Below, in pieces: positions 11,371-21,439 of a stretch of 64,000 nt of DNA. The DNA is from Paramecium pentaurelia. Lineage: Eukaryota; Ciliophora; Oligohymenophorea; Peniculida; Parameciidae. Every line of letters starts with the position of its first letter. Positions within the stretch are counted from its first letter, which is position 1. The stretch covers positions 74,587 to 138,586 of the forward strand of contig CAJJDO010000015.1 of NCBI GenBank assembly GCA_905183005.1, written 5' to 3'. Position numbers and translations under genes: made by a program. Under the pieces are notes generated by a model. It worked only from the letters and a program-made list of their open reading frames with translations. It made no database searches and was not told the origin of the DNA.

Positions 11371-13438
11371 ATGAGAGCAACTTTATTTTAGTAATTAAGA
11401 AAAACTAGAGCTGAATCTGCCAAAGTTGGAGTGAATAGAAATAAACAAATTCTGGATACTTCGGAACTTATAGGAAGATAAAGTTTTTATAGAAAAAGAC
11501 GACTTGAAGACCCAAATTATTCTTTACTTGAATAACCAAGTTCATTTCGATTTCATGATAAGGAGAAATATGAATAAGAAATCAAATATCTAAAAAACAA
11601 TTTACATTCTTTAGAAAGTGAAAATCTCAAATTAAGAACTAAAATTCATTAATTAGAAGGTAAGCATCTTCAATATAAAAATTAGATAATTAATTAAAAT
11701 AAGAGAAGATGCTATAGGAATTAGATCGTATAGGTCCTGTAAAAACTTAATTATTAAAATCTATGAATTATGCAACTGCTTTAAATGCATTAAAAAAAGA
11801 ATTAAATAATATGAGAATGGAACTACAAAAAAAAGATTAAGAACTTATCAATATGAAAAAAAATTAAAGATTGACTTAAATAAATGAATTATAAATTGAA
11901 AGAACTGCTTTTTAAGAAGAGACAGTTAGATTAAGATAATAAATTGAATAATTATTTTAAGCTAGTTTATATAATTTACAATAGAATAATGTAGAATAAG
12001 CAATTCAAGAAAGATTATTTAAATTAATAGCATAAATATAGGAGAATGTAATTTAAAAAAGTGAATTGGAAAAAATAATTGAAAGACTTAAAAAAGAATG
12101 TTTGAAATATAGAGTAATAAATTTTATCATTTATTTTAGTCTTAATAAATAGAATAAGAATTTAAAAGCAAAAAGGAAATTAAGAAATTAATAATATAAT
12201 TAAAGGAAGAAACAAATAATTCTTAAAAAGAAAATAGTAAAGAAATCTAATAATAAACTAAACCAGATGAATTGTAATTATTAACAGATTTAATGTTTAC
12301 AAAATAAGAGAATTAAGCTAAATAAAATGAAATAGATAAATTAAATCAAATTATTTTCGATCTCGAAACTCAAATTAAAGAACTAACATTATTATAAAAA
12401 TCAGAGACATAAGAAATCTAACCACAGTCTCAAAGAGTTGATATATCGACAAAATCAAAGATAACAAAAGTCTAATCTCCAGTTTTTGCTACCGAAATTA
12501 TGTAAGAAATTGCCTTACCTATAAAAAAATCAGTAGTGATTTAAGAGGAAATCTAAAAATAAGTGAAGTAACCTTAGAGAAGAAAAATTATACCTATAAA
12601 ATTTGAAGAAATCAAAAATATAGGAGAGACTTTGAAATATAAATTGATGGCTATGGATATAAGTATTTCATAATTAGACGAATATTTATTTGAAGGAGAC
12701 TCTATGACTTTGAAAGAATTGAAAGATAAATTAAGGCAATATCCTTTTAATTTAACAAGTGAAGAAGCTCATATAATATCTCGTTATATAATGGAAAGTG
12801 AAAATGATATTTACGAATTGTAGGAGACTGCCTAGAATTATAATCCTTATATTCGTTCAGTTTTAAGGAGAATATTGGCAAATTATAAATTAGAAATAGT
12901 GAAAAATTAATTGCTGCATTCTGAAAAATTAAAAGATGTTTTAACAAAATTTAAACCATTTATTTTAAGCAATATTAAATAACTTTATGGGAAAGATTGT
13001 ATAAGAGTAAGTAAATAATAATTTAATGAAGCATTGATGTCATTAAATATAGAATTGAATTAATTTGAATTGGACTATTTGATAATTTAAGGGATTTTGG
13101 AAAGTAAGGGAGTTGAATCATTAAATTATGAAGAGATGCTAAAATATGAGATTAAGGAAGTTTAAGATTAACAACTCTCTTTTTTATTGACTGAATTAAA
13201 CAATTAATAAAATTAAAAAATTGAAATGTCAGTGATTGAAGAATGTCCAGAGAAACTTTCAGAACTTGATTAATTAGAATAAGTAGATCATAAATAAGAG
13301 TAGATTATAAAAGAGTAATAATAAAATGGAGATGATCAATATGTTACATTTGATAAATATGTGACTGAATAATTTGAGTCTGAAAGTGAAGAATCAAAAT
13401 AGGAAATATTGACATCAGCTTTTAACTTGGAACAATGA
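11371..13438 (+). CDS. Long coiled-coil protein, unknown function
   Basis: Two 26-nt introns; 671 aa. The N-terminus is basic (MRATLFQQLRKTRAES, then SFYRKRRLEDPNY). About 350 residues of Gln/Glu/Lys-rich coiled coil follow. A linker with many charged residues precedes a more globular C-terminal region (LDEYLFEGDSMTLKELKDKLRQ, then SRYIMESENDIYELQETAQ), which has an EF-hand-like helical layout without recognisable calcium loops. The end is acidic. This arrangement is common in basal-body, ciliary and cortical proteins, but I cannot name a family. The start codon is 14 bp from the roadblock start on the other strand. Confidence 0.8.
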
Positions 13439-13649
13439 AAATTATTAAAATTTTGATATTATATAAATTAAATAATACTTATTTATGTAAATTAAATGAA
13501 TTTTAGATTCTAATTTGAAGAATTTCCAAAAAGTATATGTATTTTAAGAATTTAAATTCCATACTTAATACTATAGTAAATTAAATCAATTAGTAAATAA
13601 TTGATGTTATATTAATTAATTTGAATATATAAAATATATTATTATATTT
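13439..13649. other. Intergenic region
   Basis: About 210 bp between two plus-strand genes, AT-rich, presumably holding the promoter of the next gene. Nothing else was seen. Confidence 0.5.
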
Positions 13650-14888
13650 ATGGATCCAATGAATATTCCAGCTGCTGGATCAAGACCTTAAAAATAGACT
13701 CTAGATTAAGCACCTTCTGTTAGATAGAAGTATATATTTTTTAATATATAATAGTCAACAATAACGATCAGATATCTTTGGTGTTAATTCAGGTCCTGTG
13801 GTCTAAACTCCTAGCAGACAATAGTAGCGTGCTAAAACTGATATTTTTGGTGTTGAATAGAGTGCAACTTAATCACTTGCTTAATCAAGAGTTGAAGTAA
13901 GATATTATTCTAATTTCTAGACAAGATAGACTAATACTTATTAGTCAAATATATTTTAAGTAGATCCATCTGCTAATAACACGCATACAGCTAAAGAGAC
14001 AATTAAGACATAAAATAAAGGAAAGAATACTTAAGCAAGACATTAAGATCATGGAAAAGATTTTTTATTTGGAAAAAGCGGTATTTTAAATTAATAATCA
14101 ATTTATTAGATTTTGATGAATATAAATCAATTAAAAGGACATCTACATTAAAGGAATTCAAACCAAAAGAGGAATATGATCCAGCTAATAGAAGAGTTAA
14201 GGAATTATATGGAAATGAAATTGGTAAAGAACATTTACCAACATAAAAAGTTTAATTAGAAGAAAAAAAAGAAACTGTTAAAAAGTAATAATAATAAGAT
14301 GTTGATCCATAACAAAGAAAATAATTAGAAAATTCATCTAATGTTTTTGGATAAAATGAAAAGAAAGCTTATTAATAATAAGGTAAGTAAGAAAAATTAA
14401 CTTCCCAAAATTAAAAATGGTCTACTACTAGTAAGGCTGTTGATAATAGTGGTAAGAATTATGATCCAGATACATTTGCAAAGAATAAAAAAGAACAAGA
14501 ATTGTAATCTAGTGTATTTGGTGGTGAATCAAAATAAACACAAAGTACAGCTACAAAATAAAAATTAATTCCTACAAATTAAACATGGCAATAAACTGAT
14601 ACTGTTAAAAATATGAAAGATTTCGATCCCTCATAATCATAATTAAATGAAATTGATCCTTCATAAAAGAAAATAGATACATTAAAATCAGCATTAGATA
14701 CTCATGATTATAAGGCATAACCTGTTAAACATAATGAAAAGCTAAGTGTGAAATAATAGAAATATAAAAAGGACGTATTTACAAGAGGAGGGGATAAAGA
14801 TTAAGCCCCTTCTCAATAAAAATAAAAATAACCAGCTTAATAATAATAACAATAGAAAGAAATACATGAATAATCAGATATGATTTGA
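13650..14888 (+). CDS. Low-complexity protein with repeated DIFG/NVFG motifs
   Basis: Three introns (25, 24 and 29 nt) give 386 aa. The protein is Gln-, Lys- and Ser-rich and apparently disordered. A short motif recurs at intervals: SDIFGVN, TDIFGVE, SNIFQVD, FLFGKSD, SNVFGQN, SSVFGGE and KDVFTRG. A second pattern is EYDPANRR, NYDPDTF, DFDPSQ and EIDPSQ. Ordered repeats of this kind suggest an array of docking or microtubule-lumen-type binding motifs, an inference only. No membrane segment and no known domain. The repetition across four exons, with the introns removed cleanly, argues for a real gene. Confidence 0.75.
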
Positions 14889-15211
14889 ATTATTGTATGA
14901 ATTATTGTGATTATCCTCTATTTTCTAATTTATTTATCTTTTCCTTATTTATTTATTATTATTCTACAATATATTCTTAAATCATTAACAATTATAAAAA
15001 CCCAAACTTTAATTATTGATCTTTTATACATTCTCTAGAAAATTCTGTATTAATTATCAAATAATATATAAAATGTTCAGAATTAAATTATATTTATAAA
15101 CTCCTATTCAACAATGAAGCAAACAAATAGAAAACATTTAAGATTGTTTAGTGAGATTAATTTAACTACTTCTTTATTAATATAATTAGTATTTAAGCGT
15201 TAAATGAATTC
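14889..15211. other. Intergenic region with uncertain upstream exon
   Basis: AT-rich with TGA in all frames for about 225 bp. From 15114 an ATG-led frame (MKQTNRKHLRLF) could be joined to the small ORF that follows only by an unusually long intron of 44 nt. Confidence 0.4.
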
Positions 15212-15436
15212 ATGAAATACTTAAAAGATAAATAAAAGGAACGGCATTATATTTTAGAGAAGGTATAGTTATCAATAAAAGCTTCAGAAGATAAGGAAGT
15301 AAATTTAAAGGAATTTATGTATCTTAAAATTCAAATGAAACTTTAATAGAGTAACAATACAGTTCAAGAGTGTGAAATAATCCAGAATTAGAATATAAAT
15401 GAATAAGCATAGAGAGAAATTATTAAAAAAGAATGA
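15212..15436 (+). CDS. Small helical ORF, hypothetical
   Basis: A code-6 frame of 74 aa (MKYLKDKQKERHYILEKVQ, then ASEDKEVNLKEFMYLKIQMK) with coiled-coil character. The frame is open upstream to about 15156 without a further ATG. A start at 15114 would need an atypical intron. With TGA as the only stop, frames of this length arise by chance in AT-rich DNA; the alternating charged and hydrophobic composition is the only support. Confidence 0.35.
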
Positions 15437-15814
15437 AATATAATTTGATTGCAATAAATCTAATAGAATTTGTTGAAAATCTACTTTTATTGAGAGAATA
15501 ATTAAAAGAAACTATTGATTACAAACTATTTATTTCATCAATAAATAAAAGCAATGAATCCTATTTACATTTGAATTGTTTTAAAGGATGATTTATTTAT
15601 ATAGGTTTAATAATAAGTATAGTATGAGGAGTTACATTTTAATTTGATTAAGTGTAATAGATTATTTGTCAATAGAGTAATATATAATGTATAGTGTGTA
15701 ATAATGAAATACACTAAATAATGATACTGAATATAATATAAAATAGCAAAGGGGATGAATAATCATTTATCTTTTAATATTTAAAATGTCACTTCAATTT
15801 ATTGAGTTATTTTA
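15437..15814. other. Intergenic region
   Basis: About 380 bp of AT-rich sequence with frequent TGA in both orientations. No protein-like frame was recognised. Confidence 0.5.
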
Positions 15815-16102
15815 TCAGCAAAATTCCAATTCTTCATTTGTCTATTTAATATTTTTAATAAATTACCTTCTAAATTCTTCATTTTATAAACAATCTAACA
15901 TTTTGATACATACAGGATATCTGATGTATTTCATAAATTCAGGTCTCTTAAAGTATTATAAGTATTCTAAGTAATTGATAAACTGATCATCTTAAAAATA
16001 ATCTTTTATTGCAAGCTAATGAATATAAGAAGGACTGGCCAACATTTAAACAAATTCAAGGTCCATTTGAAATCTCTTATAATCATCATAAATTTTTTAC
16101 AT
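15815..16102 (-). CDS. MED31: Mediator complex subunit 31
   Basis: Intronless, 95 aa, hidden opposite a longer but meaningless plus-strand ORF. RFQMDLEFVQMLASPSYIHQL, then DYFQDDQFINYLEYLQYFKRPEF, then KYIRYPVCIKMLDCLQNEEFR follows the MED31/Soh1 signature (LEFVQCLANPNYL..., FVNYLKYLLYWKEPEY, KYLKYPQCLHMLELLQ). MED31 sits in the middle module of Mediator in the nucleus and is the most conserved Mediator subunit. The ATG before QKIYDDYKRF is 11 bp from the start of the small plus-strand gene. The protein ends soon after the core helices, so it is a minimal version of the family. Confidence 0.93.
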
Positions 16103-16113
16103 TAAAATAATTT

Positions 16114-16341
16114 ATGTTGACTTAAATTACAATAACAAACTAGGAAGCAAAATAAGTGATGCCAGGATTGAATTTGAAAACATTAGAATTTAAAAATCCA
16201 TAAGGACTAATTCAAAAAATGAATGAATTGAAATTAACAAAACATAAATAAGTGCAAGTGATGAATATTGGATGTTTAAAAGACCTATACTTGATTGATT
16301 TAAGTTAAGAAATGATCGAAAGTATAGTCAAATTCATTTGA
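16114..16341 (+). CDS. Small protein, possible RNA polymerase III subunit RPC9-like
   Basis: Intronless, 75 aa. The pattern ITNQEAKQVM near the start and LKLTKHKQVQVMNIGCLKDLYLIDLSQEMIESIV at the end resembles RPC9/CRCP, where LTKaEklQllN..p....e..li...e and EEQIEALL occur in the same order (the HRDC-like fold that pairs with RPC8). The acidic tail of animal RPC9 is absent and the protein is shorter than usual. The resemblance is by eye and modest. It starts 11 bp from MED31, and its stop overlaps the convergent gene's stop by 8 nt. It could equally be an unrelated small protein. Confidence 0.5.
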
Positions 16342-17105
16342 GTAATAACTTTTCAATTTCCTTTTTCAAGTTTCCCTTCTTTAATTCTTATAGCAATATT
16401 TTAGTACAAGGATAGGCTTCTAAAATAATGGACATGTCTTTGTCATCAACTTTCAACATTTCTCGAATTTCTAAATCTATTAACATAATTTTCTATTGGT
16501 ACATTATGATTATTCACTTCTCCTCCTTGTCTACATCAAAGGGACTTCTTACTGATCTATAAGTCTACGTTTTCTCTTAAAATTTATGTATTTGTGATCT
16601 TCACTTTACTTTTTGATTTCATCATAATCTAGAATGCTATTCTCTTCCAAAGGTATATCCTTTATCATTTTAAGATTTAGTTTCACCTTTGTCCCTTTTA
16701 CAGAAACAGCAATGTCATGAGATATTATTTATTAAGATGGATTCTGTTCCTAATTTTAAATTGGTGGAGTTGGTTAGGGTAATGTTTGCATTTAAGGTTG
16801 TTAAGGTGGTATCATTGGAATTCTCATAGATGCCATTTGTGGTAGTTGTTGCATCTACTGCATTTATTACAATTATTGCATCATCATGTAGTAAGGTGGA
16901 TAGTTCATTAATGGTGGTCTAAAACATTATAAGAGTTTATAGTAATAAGTATATTGGGTATATATTAGAGTAAATAAGAGGTTGATGCTTACATAAATTG
17001 TGGATTAGGATAAATCATAGGAGTTTATGAAGTTTATTATACTGGAGCATAAACTGGAGGTTTGGCTTTAAGCATTGCCAAGTAATCTTATTGTGGGAAG
17101 CTCAT
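16334..17105 (-). CDS. Hypothetical Met/Gln/Pro-rich protein with C-terminal helical domain
   Basis: The model gives 223 aa using an unusually long 74-nt intron and a 26-nt intron. The N-terminal half is low complexity (MSFPQQDYLAMLKAKPPVYAPV; MMMQQLQQMQQMQQLPQM; PQQPQMQTLPQPTPPIQ). The C-terminal part is charged and looks structured (IAVSVKGTKVKLNLKMIKDIPLEEN, then MLKVDDKDMSIILEAYP and LLQELKKGNLKKEIEKLLLK). No family recognised. If the 74-nt intron is wrong, translation could begin at MNYPPYYMMM downstream. The stop overlaps the convergent RPC9-like ORF. Confidence 0.6.
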
Positions 17106-17300
17106 TTTTGAGTTATTTAAATATATCTGTAAGAATACATATTCAGATTCGATATTTAGATTTACAAAAGATTTTGTGGATAGAAAAATCAGATCATTTG
17201 TGACCTAGTCAATAGGTTTCTAAGTTCAATTTATAATTAACTGAAAAAGATCAAGAAAGAAATCTAGTTACAATAAGGAACCATTTATCTTTAAGTTATA

Positions 17301-17320
17301 TATCAAGAGATCTCTTGATA
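17301..17320. repeat. Perfect 20-bp palindrome upstream of a start codon
   Basis: TATCAAGAGATCTCTTGATA is its own reverse complement, and flanking TATA on both sides partly extends it. It lies 8 bp before the ATG at 17329, in a 223-bp divergent promoter region. It could be a dimeric factor site or a chance event. Confidence 0.8.
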
Positions 17321-17328
17321 ATATATAA

Positions 17329-18229
17329 ATGTAAAAATCTCATTCTCCAGAACCTCGTCGTACAAATAGCAAATATTCATCATTCCCTTTCAAATTACCA
17401 ATAAATAACATTGCACTTCCTTCAACCAACAGCCATGTATAGTCTGATTAGGGTAGAAAGGTGCTAATACATGTAGGATAACAATCAAGCAAAAAGATTA
17501 AATAACTTTTACAAGTTAATACAAGACCACTAATAAATCCATCAAAAGTTTAAATTGACATTGAAAAATTACAAATCATAATGAATGGGAAATATGAGAA
17601 AAATATCTCAAATACTTCCTATTCAATTTAGGTTGAAAATACTCTTAAAGAATTTCGAACAAAGATAGAGGAATAAGATAGTCTAATTAGATTGTAGGAA
17701 TTCAAAATTAATAGGTTATAACAAGAGCTATTATTCTCAAAATAATAATATTAACGTATGGTGTCAAAATTTACATAGCTTGATGGTAAATATAACAATT
17801 ATCCTCAATCAACTAAATTAACAAAATCTTAAATTAGTATCCCATAAATTGAATAAATACCTTAAATAAATAAACTAATATAAGTAGATAATAAGAAGAA
17901 AAGAAATATATAAGAGAAAATTAAAGGACTTGTTTAAGAAAATAAAAAATTTAAAGATGAAGTTTAAAATAAATTTAAAGAAGTACTTAAACTTGTAAAT
18001 GAATTTACTATAGCTGTAATTTGTTAAGCATCATCTCTTTACATGTAATAAATAAAATCTATAGAATCTGTCTATGAAATGCATAACAAGTAATTTGAAC
18101 TTAAATGATAGTTTTACAAAAAATGATTATCAAGGCATGAGAGCTTAGTATGATATTTTGAATAGGGAAATCTAATTACTTGAATAGTAAAAGGAAATAT
18201 TATATGATAAAGTAATTTCATTACTTTGA
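17329..18229 (+). CDS. Hypothetical coiled-coil protein
   Basis: One 22-nt intron; 292 aa. Without the intron the frame ends at HNKQFELK; with it, NDYQGMRAQYDILNREIQLLEQQKEI continues the coiled coil. The N-terminal 80 residues are Ser/Lys-rich. The middle and end are long amphipathic helices (NTLKEFRTKIEEQDSLIRLQ, IKGLVQENKKFKDEVQNKF). No family recognised. It lies 16 bp upstream of the p28 start on the same strand. Confidence 0.72.
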
Positions 18230-18245
18230 AAAATTATTATAATTA

Positions 18246-18979
18246 ATGAACGACATATAACCAGCTCCAAGTCTTGTTAAATATAGTAATCCAATTCTCA
18301 TTTCAAACAGTCAAAAGAAATAAATTAAATAACAACCTCCAAGCAATACTGAAGATATTTTGAATGCTATTTTAGTTCCAAGAGAATTTAATCATTAGAA
18401 GAATCAATTGTAAATGTAATGTGTTTCTCCTGCACCCTCAACCAAACAAGATGTGCTTGAATTATAAGATAAATTAGATAAATGGTTATAATAAAGATAG
18501 GCGAGAGAGACTGGTCTATGTCCAATTAGAGAGGAGTTATACTCATAATGTTTTGATGAATTAATAAGACAAATTACAATTAATTGTGCAGAAAGAGGTA
18601 TGCTCTTAGTAACAGTCAGAAATGAAGTAAGAATGGTTATTCAAACTTATTAAACATTATATGCATCAAGTATAGCATTTGGAATGAGAAAATTTTTATC
18701 AGAAGAAGAAAAAAAAGTATTCAAAAAATATTAAATTAGGCTGAATATAGATTAAGAATTAAATAATTAGAATAGGAGTGTTCAGAATTACATAGACAAG
18801 TTGAATCTTTAGAATAAAAATTGTTGGATACAAAATAGTAAGATGAAATTAAAAGATAATAAACTAAAGAAGCACATGCAGATATTGTATCATAATTAAA
18901 GGCTGATATAAAAGCTAAAGTAAATGGCGATCTTGAAAAAATACTCACTGGATAAAAAAAATTACCTGATAAGAAATGA
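18246..18979 (+). CDS. DNALI1: Axonemal dynein light chain p28 (DNALI1), complete copy
   Basis: One 23-nt intron; 236 aa. The order of motifs is ILNAILVPREF near residue 40, WLQQRQARETGLCPIREELYSQCFDELIRQITINCAERG, then VRNEVRMVIQTYQTLYASSIAFGMRK, then a C-terminal coiled coil (AEYRLRIKQLEQECSELHRQVESLEQKL). This is the p28 family, a light chain of monomeric inner-arm dyneins in cilia. The intron falls right after the EEEKK before the coiled coil. From 18376 onward the gene is repeated exactly after the N at 19517. Confidence 0.96.
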
Positions 18980-19516
18980 TGATGATATTTAACATTATTT
19001 TCATTATTTTATATTCGATAATATATTTAATGAAATTATTTATAAGCATCCTGATCATATAATATAATTAGAAATTGTATATTTTATGTTTGTTCATAAT
19101 ATCAATAATCCTAACATTGTAATTACAACTTTGAATATCATTGCATTTGAACTTTCATCATCATCACATGAGACTCCTGAACAATTCTCTGAATTGTAAG
19201 TAAGTACTTATTCTTCTGTTGGACATGTACTAGAAGAAGTCTCTTTAATACATGAAACAGAGGTAGATCCTACAACTGAAGGATCATCTGCTGCTTCTTA
19301 CAAAATTCTAGCAGCTGTTGTTTCTCCCATTTAGGCTTCACAACCAATGGTGACTTTATTACCCAAGAAGTTTAATTTAAGTTGATACATTTATTCACCA
19401 TTCTATCCTTTATCCAATTTTTTAGGTTTAACTGACTTTGTTACTCCATTAGCAACTACTGTTATTTCAGCATCCATTGGTTTCCATTTTCCTCCTTTAA
19501 ATCCTTCTTAAGTGAT
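18376..19516. repeat. Duplicated segment, first copy (p28 3' part and surface-protein 3' part)
   Basis: This segment recurs at 19518-20654. From 18376 to about 19035 (p28 coding region plus 3' flank) the copies look identical. Beyond that, over the surface-protein end, they differ at roughly 30 of 420 positions plus small indels. The copy stops at the single N at 19517. Confidence 0.9.
19094..19516 (-). CDS. GPI-type surface protein, partial paralogue (5' part missing at gap)
   Basis: Open frame of 141 codons corresponding to the C-terminal third of the complete gene at 20232-21439. The frame is intact, ends at the same TGA and keeps the C-terminal hydrophobic tail (SSNAMIFKVVITMLGLLIL). Amino-acid changes against the complete copy include TEEQ for SQDQ and CEAQMG for SDASLG. 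Preservation of the frame despite about 7% nucleotide divergence suggests a functional paralogue or allele rather than sequencing error. Its upstream part is cut off by the N. Confidence 0.8.
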
Positions 19517-19517
19517 N
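19517..19517. other. Assembly gap (single N)
   Basis: One undetermined base. The sequence after it restarts inside the p28 gene, so this is where two overlapping contigs or paralogous regions were joined. Confidence 0.95.
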
Positions 19518-20121
19518 TTCCAAGAGAATTTAATCATTAGAAGAATCAATTGTAAATGTAATGTGTTTCTCCTGCACCCTCAACCAAACAAGATGTGCTT
19601 GAATTATAAGATAAATTAGATAAATGGTTATAATAAAGATAGGCGAGAGAGACTGGTCTATGTCCAATTAGAGAGGAGTTATACTCATAATGTTTTGATG
19701 AATTAATAAGACAAATTACAATTAATTGTGCAGAAAGAGGTATGCTCTTAGTAACAGTCAGAAATGAAGTAAGAATGGTTATTCAAACTTATTAAACATT
19801 ATATGCATCAAGTATAGCATTTGGAATGAGAAAATTTTTATCAGAAGAAGAAAAAAAAGTATTCAAAAAATATTAAATTAGGCTGAATATAGATTAAGAA
19901 TTAAATAATTAGAATAGGAGTGTTCAGAATTACATAGACAAGTTGAATCTTTAGAATAAAAATTGTTGGATACAAAATAGTAAGATGAAATTAAAAGATA
20001 ATAAACTAAAGAAGCACATGCAGATATTGTATCATAATTAAAGGCTGATATAAAAGCTAAAGTAAATGGCGATCTTGAAAAAATACTCACTGGATAAAAA
20101 AAATTACCTGATAAGAAATGA
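19518..20121 (+). CDS. DNALI1: Axonemal dynein light chain p28, second copy lacking its 5' end
   Basis: Begins at the N inside codon 44 or so and then runs identically to the first copy, including the 23-nt intron, to the same stop. The first 43 codons and the promoter are absent. As it stands it cannot be expressed. Either it is an assembly duplicate or a second p28 gene whose start was lost in the gap. Confidence 0.85.
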
Positions 20122-20654
20122 TGATGATATTTAACATTATTTTCATTATTTTATATTCGATAATATATTTAATGAAAATAATAAGTATCCTGAAAATAAT
20201 ATATTTAGAAATTGTATATTTTATGTTTTGTTCATAATATCAATAATCCTAACATTGCAATTAAGACTTTGAATATCATTGCATTTGAACTTTCATCATC
20301 GTCACAAGAGACTCCTGAACAATTCTCTGAATTGTAAGTAAGTACTTAATCTTATGATGGACATGCACTAGAAGAAGTCTCTTTAATGCAAGAAACAGAG
20401 GTTGATCCAACAACTGAAGGATCATCTGCTGCTTCTTACAAAATTCTAGCGGCTGTTGTTTCTCCCAATGAGGCATCAGAAGCTATGGTTACTTTATTAC
20501 CCAAGAAGTTTAGTTTAAGTTGATACATTTATTCACCATTTTATCCTTTATCCAATTTTTTAGGTTTGACTGTCTTTGATACTCCATCAGCAACTACTGT
20601 AATTTCAGCATCCATGGGTTTCCATTTACCTCCTTTAAATCCATCTTAAGTAAT
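19518..20654. repeat. Duplicated segment, second copy
   Basis: Partner of 18376-19516: first part identical, second part diverged by about 7%. Here it continues into the complete surface-protein gene. Confidence 0.9.
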
Positions 20655-21439
20655 TGTTTATTTAACATAAATGGTTTCACCTACTACTAATTCAGTTGTA
20701 TTAAGAGGTGTTTCACAAGCTTCATCAGAACATAATGTCAATGTAGATTGAGCAGTATTGACACATTATTCTCCAGCAGCATCAGCACAAACTTACTCAG
20801 CTTGTACTTTGGGTTTGATCTCACTTGATTTGAGGGTTGCTAAATCTTTGCTAAAAATAGCTGAGAATTTAAAAGCAAAGAAAGCCAAGGGTTTTACTCC
20901 ATTGTCATTTGGTAATAATAATGTCACTGAAATGGCATAAAATCCAGTGTATTTGATCTCATCATTAGATTCGTCCTTCAAAAATAATGTATCGAATTAA
21001 CTAACTATATAAAATTTAAATACTCTTTATTAACTGTAAAGACCCAGGTTCTTGAGGTGTCTTATGCGGTTGAGGTAATTACAGAAGCATCAGCTACTTC
21101 ATTTGTAAAAGCAGCTCCAAATCTTCTCAAATTAACCTGAATACATGTAGTGGTTGATCCAGTTTCTACAGAAGTCTAGAAATCTTTGGCATTAGCAAAT
21201 GTCAATGAGAATTAAAGATTTCCATCCTTTAACTCAATGGCAAATTTGGGTCTGTTGGCTATATGTTTCTTTCCGTTGGCTTAAGTCTGTTTAAAGAATC
21301 CAATTTAAGTCCTGCAATTTTTAGCATCTTTGCACTTTCCTTTGACTAACACTTGGTCATCTGTGCAAGTGGTTGCTGTTTCAGCTGTGATAGCAACATA
21401 AACTAAGAAACTTAGAAGCAATATATGAAAAATTTTCAT
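20232..21439 (-). CDS. Secreted, probably GPI-anchored surface protein
   Basis: One 23-nt intron (21001-21023); 394 aa. A signal peptide (MKIFHILLLSFLVYVAITAE) precedes a Cys-containing start (TCTDDQVLVKGKCKDAKNC). The C-terminus is a short hydrophobic tail (NAMIFKVLIAMLGLLIL) with no basic residues after it, as in GPI signals. Possible N-glycosylation sites occur at NTTE and NCSG. Cysteines are few and the central part seems to be beta-rich repeats. It does not have the regular CxxxC periods of the large Paramecium surface antigens. Function unknown; probably cell-surface coat. A partial paralogue lies at 19094-19516. Confidence 0.85.

Noticed and set aside
15786..15974. Plus-strand hydrophobic ORF starting MSLQFIELFYQQ
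   Set aside because: It is the antisense shadow of MED31, whose minus-strand frame has clear family conservation.
18736..20090. Two identical 70-aa minus-strand ORFs as a repeated gene
   Set aside because: Both are antisense to the p28 coiled-coil region; the identity reflects the p28 duplication, not a separate gene.
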